From the NCBI GenBank assembly GCA_032622095.1, contig CP136066.1, forward strand, positions 206,296,978 through 206,360,977: DNA of 64,000 bases, in the 5' to 3' direction. The notes under the pieces were generated by a model. That model was not told the DNA's origin, ran no database searches, and worked only from the letters and a program-made list of their open reading frames with translations. The stretch comes from Siphonodentalium dalli. Lineage: Eukaryota > Mollusca > Scaphopoda > Gadilida > Siphonodentaliidae. The translations under genes were made by a program, and so were the position numbers. Each line of letters opens with the position of its first letter. Positions within the stretch are counted from its first letter, which is position 1. Of this stretch, positions 57,176 to 64,000 are shown piece after piece.

Positions 57176-57568
57176 TTCTGTCATTTGCAGGCTAGGGTCA
57201 CCAAATTCACCATCTGGGGACCTCATTCTGGTTAGGCCACATATTGTCTGGAAAGTTACTTTTTTGTCAAATTTCTATAGAAACTTCTTCACATAGATTC
57301 CATTTCTTTATTAGTTTACTTTCTCTGTATCCCCAAATTGGCAGACGACAGATGGCATAATCGAGGTTCCCAATCGGTGTACATCACAATATTCACCACT
57401 TGGGAACTTCAATATGAGTCTATATGTCTCCAATAGCAGATTAGGCCATGCAGAATGAGGTCCCCAGAGGGTGAATTTGGTGATGCTAGCCCACTATGCA
57501 GGATAGCATCACTAAATCCCCCCTCTGGGGACCTCATTCTGCAAATAACAGGCACACTAAATTCAGGC
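57176..57568. mobile_element. DHP copy 13
   Basis: Left hairpin reduced (catttgcaggctagggtcac); right hairpin intact; end ggcacactaaattcaggc is the taaattc subtype. Confidence 0.8.
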
Positions 57569-58186
57569 ACAAAGGACATATTTTGTTGTAATTCAGTCTA
57601 TAATACCTCTTGATATGTTGAAGTTATGGTGTCTACTTCAGCAAATATGTGAAAACTATGTATTAGTGTAAAATCACTAAGTATTTATCCATATTTTCTT
57701 AACTTGTATGCTGATAATGCAGGATTCACCCCTCTCTTTTAACTGGTATTCAGGATTCAGGGGGGAGGGTAGGGGGTGTGACACCCTCATTATTATACCT
57801 CATACCTGTGATACAAGGAATACAAATTGGAAGAAAACAAATACTTGAAGACATAATTTCAAAGCCATTGGTATAGAAAGATCGAAAACTCTACTTCCTT
57901 CTCTTGATTTACTGAGAAGTGGAGTGTTATTACTGAGTCATAAAGTGATAAAGTCTGTAGTATATCATACCTGAACGTCAGTCTTCTCTTATTTGATAAC
58001 TGATATTCAGTCCTGTTAAATAGCATCGGCTATCGGCTGAGTCGAGACAAAAATAATTTTTGTCGTCTATTTTTTAGCCGCCGCAAATTTCTGAGCATGC
58101 CAATATTTGGTGCAGATTGTCTTATTATCACAGTGGAAGTTTGCAGACAGGAAGAATTCATTTTGTTGAATGCCAAGCTCCACTTA
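57569..58186. other. unannotated stretch
   Basis: No supported feature; short G-rich patch near 57758-57778. Confidence 0.4.
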
Positions 58187-58379
58187 CAGTAATGTCCAAA
58201 GTAATTGACCACTTAACCACAGCAGAATTATGGGTAATTTTTCAGGATTTAGTCGGAAATATGGCTTGTTGCCATTCATCGGAAAGCTCGCGGGGCACAA
58301 GCCATATTTCCGACTAAATCCTGAAAAGTTACCCATAATTCCTCTGTGGTTAAGGAGTCGATTATTTAGAGCGTTACTG
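58187..58379. mobile_element. PAL copy 21
   Basis: 193 bp, TA-flanked; right arm lacks the inner gagctttccgatgaatggc segment. Confidence 0.92.
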
Positions 58380-58408
58380 TATATTTGTAGAGCATTCATC
58401 CTAGGCTT

Positions 58409-58441
58409 TTAACCCTTTCATGGAATTTTCATTAGACTGTT
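58409..58441 (+). mobile_element. T1 left-end fragment
   Basis: tttaaccctttcatggaatt, directly upstream of T1 copy 10 and in the same orientation. Confidence 0.6.
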
Positions 58442-58445
58442 TTAA

Positions 58446-58657
58446 CCCTTTCATGACGGGAGCTGCGCTGGTGCAGTACTAAAGATCCTGTGCCAGTGCA
58501 TTCTCTTATATATGCGAGTCTCCCATAATGTCAATATTGTTAGACCTTTGTATTCTCGTATATATGCGAGGCTCCCTATGTGAGACTTGCATATATAAGA
58601 GAATGCATTGCCACAGGGTTTTTTGCAAAATTTCAGAAAGCTCCAGTCATGGAAGGG
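58446..58657 (+). mobile_element. T1 copy 10
   Basis: TTAA at 58442-58445 and 58658-58661. First cassette loses its right half (gagtctcccataatgtcaat); second intact. Confidence 0.88.
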
Positions 58658-58661
58658 TTAA

Positions 58662-59343
58662 AACCACATAAAGGATGCGCTGGTGCAGCATTAACCCTTT
58701 CAGTGCCAGGTCCTTTTTTGTATCAACCCATATACCCTGTGCCAATGCATTCTCTTATATATGCGAGTCGACCATAGGTCGCCTCGCATATATAAGAGAA
58801 TGCATTGGCCTAACAATTTTTCATCATTTGTTATTATTTTTTACAATTTTAAATTTTTTTTTCTTATATTCTTTAACAGACTTATTTTGTAGGTTTAGTG
58901 CCAGGGAATCTTACGTTTTTCATGGGCATCAAAATTATTACTATGAATACTTGGTGATATTTTTGAGTTATAACATGCCCCTAAGGTTTTATCCAGTTTG
59001 TTTTTAAATTCTCTATAGCATGCTTAAGCATACCCAAAAAACATTCAACCCAAAAAAATATATAATTTTTTTTACAGACCGTAAATTAGGGCCGATGAGA
59101 CTGGCCCCTGGCACTGAAAGGGTTAAAGATCATGTGCCAGTGCATTCTCTTATATGTGGGAGTCTCTCATAAGGAGCCTCACACATATAAGAGAATGCAC
59201 TGTCATACAAGGTCAAGGTAAATATTGTTAGGCCAATGTATTCTCTTATATATGTGAGGCTCCCTATGGGAGACTCGCGTATATAAGAGAATGCATCGGC
59301 ACATTGTTTTCCAAAATTTCAGGAAGCTCCAGTCATGGAAGGG
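58662..59343 (+). mobile_element. T1 copy 11, split by T3
   Basis: Left part 58662-58690 (gatgcgctggtgcagca), right part 59127-59343 with two cassettes and caggaagctccagtcatgga. The T3 insert lies at the internal T1 site gcagcaTTAAAGATC. Left end decayed. Confidence 0.82.
58695..59122 (+). mobile_element. T3 copy 5, inside T1
   Basis: TTAA at 58691-58694 and 59123-59126. Removal gives gcagcattaaagatcatgtg, as in intact T1 (gcattaaagatcctgtgcc). One cassette; body near-identical to T3 copy 2. Confidence 0.94.
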
Positions 59344-59795
59344 TCAACTGAGGAAAATGTTCTGGCCACGGCAATTATTAGCGTGGACCAGTTTATGCTG
59401 ATTAACAGGAATGGATATTAATCTATCCAAAATCTTCTAAAAATAATTTAACATGTACAGCTTAAATCACTTCAATCATAAAAAAAATTATTGCTTTTTA
59501 TACCCCCACTTTTCGAAGAAATATGAGGGCTATGCTGGATTTACCCGTCCTGTCCAGGGACCAGCCTAGAGGTCAAATTGGGAGAAGTCACTTCTCCCTG
59601 TTTTGTTATTAGGGAGAAGATGACTGTAGGGAGAAGTAACAATGGCTGAAGGTCAATTCACAACCCTCACATCATCCTTCTATGGTCCAATAAGTGTTAT
59701 GCAACACAAGAGCCCATTTATAAAACCATTACAGTGAGTAAGAACACCATTACAATCAGTAAATATACTTTCATTATGCTTTTGGGACATAGAGG
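59344..59795. other. unannotated stretch
   Basis: Short repeats of gggagaagtcacttctccct type near 59579 recur near 60138 and 60170; otherwise nothing recognised. Confidence 0.4.
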
Positions 59796-59935
59796 ATCTC
59801 ACATGAGTTTCTATTTTATACGGAATTTATCAACCGAGTTCACTAAATTCGATTTGAGCCGACGTTTACCGAGGCTCAAATAGAATTTAGAGGACGAGGT
59901 TGATAAATTACATATAAAATAGGACGAGTGTGAGA
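59796..59935. other. long hairpin, arms about 62 bp
   Basis: Left arm from tctcacatgagtttctattt to cgatttgagcc, loop gacgtttaccga, right arm ggctcaaatagaatttagag to gacgagtgtgaga. Followed by atcacatgatcaaataaacc and a gtgacgtcatcg motif. Similar in design to the 33.5 kb hairpin but not in sequence. Confidence 0.72.
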
Positions 59936-60317
59936 TACCTTTTATCACATGATCAAATAAACCCGAAGCAACGCGAAATATTCATCGAAAACAACAATCA
60001 TAAACTACAGCGATCGCAAGTTATTTGAAGAACGCCGTGACGTCATCGCACGCGCTGATATTAAACGTGTCTATTACCGATAATTATGAAACTGTTTTTA
60101 TGGCCAAATTATGTGATAAATATGCATCCTGGTATATGAGAGAAGTCATTTCTACCCGAGACAAAAATAGGGAGAAGTGGCATATTCTTGGGAGAAGATG
60201 TCTGTCAATCCGGATGAAAATACATGTATCAGCCATGGGTTATGAAATTTTGTATGGATTAGTTCGCCATGAAGTTGTTTGCATTCTCGTTCTGGATCTA
60301 TCCAGGTTCTTTGTATA

Positions 60318-60535
60318 TCCGTTGACATAACAAAGCACGAGCGATTTGTTATGGCTCAATTCCACTGTGAAATACTCCCCCCTGAGAGACTGTTAGAAGG
60401 CAAGGGGAGGACCTCGATGATAGAATATGTGTGTTCTGTGAATATAACTCTGTTGAAGATGAGCTTCATTTCCTGCTCCTGTATGACGCCTATGCTAATG
60501 ACTTCCATATCAATGGAGTGAACTCACTTTTATGA
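60318..60535 (+). pseudogene. decayed LINE ORF2 C-terminal region
   Basis: Frame starting at 60324 reads DITKHERFVMAQFHCEILPP, matching the usual KHxRSxxAQxRxGILPL region after the reverse-transcriptase domain. After a shift of frame near 60428 it reads CVFCEYNSVEDELHFLLLYD, the familiar CxxC...EDExHFLLxC zinc-knuckle-like tail with the final Cys replaced by Tyr, then stops at 60535. In LINEs this tail belongs to the replication polyprotein and acts in target-primed reverse transcription. The frameshift and lost Cys mean it is dead. Upstream RT motifs were not found. Confidence 0.72.
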
Positions 60536-61153
60536 CTGAATTATTGGTCAATAATTTCCCTCGACAGACATCAAAATTTCTCCACATCCTGTCTGTCTGT
60601 TCGCTTTTGGTTTCCAGTAGTCCAAGTCTTCTCGTACTAAAACCAGCTAAGATATTGGGATGGCGAGATGCTGGTATTTAGTCCGAGTTCGCCGCCATAG
60701 GCTTCTTATAACACGAGTTAAGCGTTAGTGACCCGCTCAAATAAAACCACAATTATATGAAATAAAATATCACAATTGCGACAATAAACAGATTTTTTCG
60801 GCAAAAGACATGACATTTGATTTGAAACCCACATCAGTTGTGAATTGAAAGCGGTAATTTAATGTGTAAAGAGACATTTACCGCAGTGGTGACATATTTT
60901 TAAAAGTATGCGAACTCAGTTGACCTCGCGAACTGTGTTCGGCATTTTCCGGTGAAAATATTCCGTAGATTTTCGACTAACCATGACATGGCGATGAATT
61001 CTCCATTGTAATTGTAATTATGTGTGTCAATAAATAGATTAAGTAAACATTGAAGATATAAATGTAATACATTAAATAAATTAATGGAATTACAACCCTC
61101 TCACAGTTTAAAACAGTGTAAACACAACGAGCATTAGAATAAATATGGCGGCT
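60536..61153. other. unannotated stretch
   Basis: Possibly LINE 3' region at first; no other feature supported. Confidence 0.4.
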
Positions 61154-61249
61154 GATAAATGGCAACAAGCCATATACTTCCAACTAAATCCTGAAAAGTT
61201 ACCTATAATTCTGCTGTGGTTAAGGAGTCGATTATTTAGGGCTTTACTG
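61154..61249. mobile_element. PAL copy 22, right arm only
   Basis: gataaatggcaacaagccat to ggctttactg before TA. Confidence 0.85.
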
Positions 61250-61251
61250 TA

Positions 61252-61312
61252 AGTCAGGAGGTGGAAAGTTTAGATAGACCTACACAGAAAATTACTTAAT
61301 TGTTAAGAATCT
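61252..61312 (+). repeat. interspersed low-copy repeat
   Basis: gtcaggaggtggaaagttta then gatagacctacacagaaaat, as at 47446-47500 and inverted at 39967-40020. Confidence 0.75.
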
Positions 61313-61456
61313 CAACATTATGTTAGGTTTTTGCTAGAAAATTGTGAGAAGCCATTGCCATGAACTGTAACATAAAGGAACAAACCCAATGTTAAGCTGG
61401 TCAGTCCACTCAAGCTGAGAGGAATCAACTGTATACAGGCCACAGTGTTAGAGAAT

Positions 61457-61880
61457 CAAGCCTGCAAATAGCGTGCCTGTCCCCAGAGGGTGAATTTAGT
61501 GATGCTATCCCGCACAGCGGGCTAGCATCACCAAATTCACCCTCTGGAGACCTCATTCTGCTTAGGCCTCATCTTCTGGGAAGTATCTACAGTATCAAAT
61601 TAACGTTGTTTTTAGTTTTCCCTTCTGGGAAGTTTCTATATCACCTAATTTGCAGCAGATAAAATGCATAATCGAGGTGCCCAATGGGTGAACATCACCA
61701 ACTTCAACTAGGGAACTTCAATCTGATCCTAGGTCTACCATAGCAGTTGAGGGCCTAAGCAGAATGAGGTCCCCAGAGGGTGAATTTAGTGATGCTAGCC
61801 CGCTATGCAGGATAGTGTCACTAAATTCACCCTCTGGGGACCTCATTCTGCAAATGACAGACACGCTATTTGCAGGCTTG
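61457..61880. mobile_element. DHP copy 14
   Basis: Ends caagcctgcaaatagcgtgc and complement-type gcgctatttgcaggcttg share the private gcgtg/cacgc change. Flanks ttagagaat and ttagagata look like a target duplication altered where PAL copy 23 later inserted. Confidence 0.87.
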
Positions 61881-61889
61881 TTAGAGATA

Positions 61890-62102
61890 CAGTAACACTC
61901 TAAGTAATCAACTTCTTAACCACAGCAGAATTATGGGTAACTTTTCAGGATTTAGTCGGAAATATGGCTTGTTGCCATTCATCTGAAAGCTCTCGCCGAG
62001 AGCTTTCCGATGAATGGCAACAAGCCATATTTCCGACTAAATCCTGAAAAGTTACCCATAATTCTGCTGTGGTTAAGAAGTCGATTAATTAGAGCATTAC
62101 TG
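61890..62102. mobile_element. PAL copy 23
   Basis: Complete 213 bp at TA immediately next to DHP copy 14; TTCTTAACC/GGTTAAGAA arms. Confidence 0.94.
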
Positions 62103-62155
62103 TAGCTGGGAATTTGGCTGTGGAGTGTGGACATATGACCTAAAAGTGAAGTTAA

Positions 62156-62548
62156 CCCTTTACCCAACAAAACGGTCAAAACCGGCCAAATAAAGCTTGA
62201 ACAGCCTAAAATATCTTCGGTCTGTCTCAATAGAACCATACAAATATGGATATCATTGGAACCGGCTCCTTGACCACATTGTGATAGTTACAGTTATGCC
62301 CTTTGCCAATGCATTCTCTTATATATGCGAGTCGACCATAGGTCGCCTCGCATATACAAGAGAATGCATTGGCCTAAAAAAAAATCTTTTTTTAACACTT
62401 TTTACCATTTTTTCTTACATTCTTTAACAATTTTATAATTTTGAATGTGTTAAGCCAATGCATTCTCTTATATATGCGAGGCGACCTATGGTCGACTCGC
62501 ATATATAAGAGAATGCATTGGCACAGGGCCCTTCTGTTGGGTAAAGGG
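62156..62548 (-). mobile_element. T2 copy 8
   Basis: TTAA at 62152-62155 and 62549-62552. 393 bp, two cassettes with paired GACC/GGTC stems. Confidence 0.94.
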
Positions 62549-62552
62549 TTAA

Positions 62553-62932
62553 GTTTTACATCAATTCTTAGTGCACAATCCCATTGTTACAATCGTTCCC
62601 TGATTTTGGTAAAGCACACCAATTCCCAAGGCTGGCAAAGGAATAGCCCATTGTTAGGCACACGCAACTCATAACAGACAAATTGCAACGGGCGCTTCAA
62701 AGTGGGACCATTACATGTTGTTTCGGACATTTCTATTGACATTCAACGGTGATCAGTTCATGTTAATCATGTTGTTGGGCATGGCTAACTGGCTATTGTG
62801 TCCAATCGCGGCCAGCGCAAGGATTGTGCGTCGTGGTCAAAACACACTCAACGGCACATTTCCATTTGATTGCATTATGTGGGATCAATTGTGGTCTAAG
62901 TTAGGCTTGCCGCGATTATGGGGAACAATCGT
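62553..62932. other. unannotated stretch
   Basis: Apparently single-copy flank of the hAT element; no gene recognised. Confidence 0.4.
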
Positions 62933-64000
62933 CAGTGGTGCCGATTAATCGATTTTCATTTTTCATTTTGAAAATCGACTTTTTTAGTTCAAATAACAAT
63001 GCATATTATACAACTTCACAAGAACGCTGGCATACAGCGTATTTGCAAAGAACTTATCTCAACTTAAGCGGCAATATTTTGCACCGTATTTACAGCACTA
63101 ATCTAACCCAGAAACCCACCCACGCAAACATTTGTGACAATGTAACTTTCAGTTGCGGCGTCTTTTGAGGTCGGGCCGACAGACGGACAGAGTAATCTAG
63201 TTCGTCTTGGTTTCACGTCACGGCGGTTTTTCTTTTAATGTGCCGACGCATGTGTATACTCTGCGGCACGCGTGGTAGCAGATGTTCAGCGGTCACGTGC
63301 TATTCCGCTTTTGAAGTTTTCAATTGGTTATGGCGAATTTCTCAGTCAAAATGGGCATGTCAATTGGAAACTGACAGAATAATTTGATATATTTTCCCAT
63401 CAAACTGGCACCCGGTGCAAAGCCACCAAAAAGACCAAGTCCATCCTAGAAATCGACAACAACGACAGACCCATCTAGATCCCATACAACCGTCAACCAA
63501 GCCAACCAACAGCCCAATCACCAGCCAGCCAATAACCTCACCAGCCAACGCCAATACAGCCCCCAACCACTCCAGCACTTCGCCAGCCACACCACCAACC
63601 AAGCATCCAAGACGCATCAGCCTTAAAGCCAGCCAACCAACAGCCACACCAACCAGACATCCAGCCTAAACCCAAGCCTCACATCCCAACAGCCTCGACT
63701 CCTCCACCACGCTTCCACCGCTTTGCCTCCAAATACAACAGCCTCAACAATCGATTTTCATCGAAGAATTAAAGAAAGGGTGAAGGGAACTGCACAATGC
63801 GTTCCGACCATCCTACCCGGCCTGTGGCCGGAAAACTACACAACAACCCGGTGCAAATCTTCACGATGTCCCAACAAAACAAGTCAGACGTATGGAAGCA
63901 TTTTACGAAGATAGACGAAAAAAGCGTTTCATGTAATACATGCAAAAATACATTTGCATACCACGGATCGACAACGACGATGTTCACACATTTACGAGAA
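62933..64000 (+). mobile_element. 5' part of a probable autonomous hAT element (truncated by window)
   Basis: Candidate left end CAGTGGTGCCGATTAATCGA with the hAT-type CAGNGNTG start; the 8 bases before it are ACAATCGT. The leader includes a C- and A-rich stretch (63415-63690, ccaaccaacagccaatc-like), then the BED-finger ORF at 63866. The other end lies outside, so limits are provisional. Confidence 0.55.
63866..64000 (+). CDS. N-terminus of a BED zinc-finger protein, probable hAT transposase (partial)
   Basis: ATG at 63866 opens 45 codons to the window edge without a stop. Residues 7-13 read SDVWKHF, residues 23-26 CNTC, and residues 41-45 THLRE. This is the BED finger order: aromatic W and F, then Cys-x2-Cys, a spacer, and His before the second His that would lie just past the edge. 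BED fingers bind DNA and sit at the N-terminus of many hAT transposases and of domesticated ZBED proteins. The nearby hAT-like end at 62933 favours a transposase. Whether the RNase H-like catalytic core and hAT dimerisation domain follow cannot be seen. The start was chosen as the first ATG in frame with the finger. Confidence 0.82.
   Translation, partial: MSQQNKSDVWKHFTKIDEKSVSCNTCKNTFAYHGSTTTMFTHLRE

Noticed and set aside
13222..62239. Recurring peptide MGNFSGFSRKYGLLPFIGKL
   Set aside because: It is the translation of PAL arms; the same text appears on both strands because PAL is a palindrome.
10323..62674. Recurring short peptides such as ICESTIGRLAYIRECIGL and MRVDHRSPRIYKRMHW
   Set aside because: They are translations of the palindromic cassette in T1, T2 and T3 elements, occurring in several frames and both strands.
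63415..63669. 84-residue Thr/Pro/Gln-rich open frame upstream of the BED finger
   Set aside because: Low-complexity C/A-rich sequence in a different frame from the BED ORF; more likely leader sequence.
1..64000. tRNA, rRNA or other structured RNA genes
   Set aside because: No cloverleaf with B-box or rRNA core motif was recognised by eye; a covariance-model search would be needed to exclude them.

Overview
This window looks like non-coding, transposon-rich DNA from an animal nuclear genome. The base composition is AT-rich by eye. There are no closely packed ORFs, operons or ribosome-binding sites, and almost every recognisable feature is a transposable-element remnant, a miniature inverted-repeat element (MITE) or a minisatellite. 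Satellite blocks headed by GTCC repeats, and the overall mix of MITEs, recall marine invertebrates, most likely a mollusc or another lophotrochozoan. That placement is an inference from texture, not from a marker gene. I could not support any complete host protein-coding gene. The only protein-level signals are a BED zinc finger cut off by the right edge (63866-64000, probably the start of a hAT transposase) and a decayed LINE reverse-transcriptase C-terminus (about 60318-60535).

Family names used below are local. PAL: near-perfect palindromes of about 213 bp, ends CAGTAATGCYCTAA, TA target, at least 23 copies. DHP: elements with a hairpin at each end, 14 copies. T1 to T7: families flanked by TTAA. 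T1 begins TTAACCCTTTCATG, T2 TTAACCCTTTACCCAACA, T3 TTAACCCTTTCAGTGCC; T4 to T7 begin TTAA-AGG or TTAA-AGTG. HM: hAT MITEs with CAGGGTTCGCGCTG or CAGTGTTCGCGCTG ends and perfect 8-bp duplications. HB: PIF/Harbinger-like, GGCC ends, TTA target. AA and V: TA-flanked elements.

Layout. 1-1494 is a 21-bp minisatellite. 2.2-3.4 kb holds two T5 copies. 5.1-5.5 kb is an inverted-repeat MITE. 7.9-9.5 kb is a DHP split by an HB element. 9.9-10.95 kb is a T3/T1/T2 cluster followed by satellite sequence and a roughly 33-bp minisatellite. 12.1-12.6 kb is a palindrome split by a second HB element. 13-20 kb holds PAL, T2, T3, DHP, T1, HM and T4. 22.1-22.8 and 27.4-28.2 kb are GTCC-headed satellites with 190- and 162-bp periods. 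28-33 kb holds DHP, T1, T6, PAL and T2-in-T4. 33.5-34.5 kb has long hairpins. 35-41.4 kb holds T2-in-T3, DHP, a 41-bp minisatellite of about 35 units, and HM-in-DHP. 41.4-44.7 kb is one large TTAA-flanked unit (T7). 44.9-46.8 kb has three DHP copies. 47.7-48.3 kb is a 15-bp array inside an 84-bp repeat. 48.6-58.4 kb is PAL-rich with HM, AA, T2-in-PAL, T2-in-T1 and an 820-bp inverted repeat. 58.4-59.3 kb is T1 with T3 inside. 59.8-60.5 kb is a hairpin and the LINE remnant. 61.4-62.55 kb is DHP, PAL and T2. 62.93-64.0 kb is the 5' part of a hAT element.

The most interesting pattern is structural. T1, T2 and T3 have different ends but share one palindromic cassette (arms TGCCAATGCATTCTCTTATA and complement). 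Its inner stem occurs in three alternative, always base-paired versions. PAL copies also co-vary between their two arms. Nested insertions give internal empty sites that define targets and relative ages without outside data.
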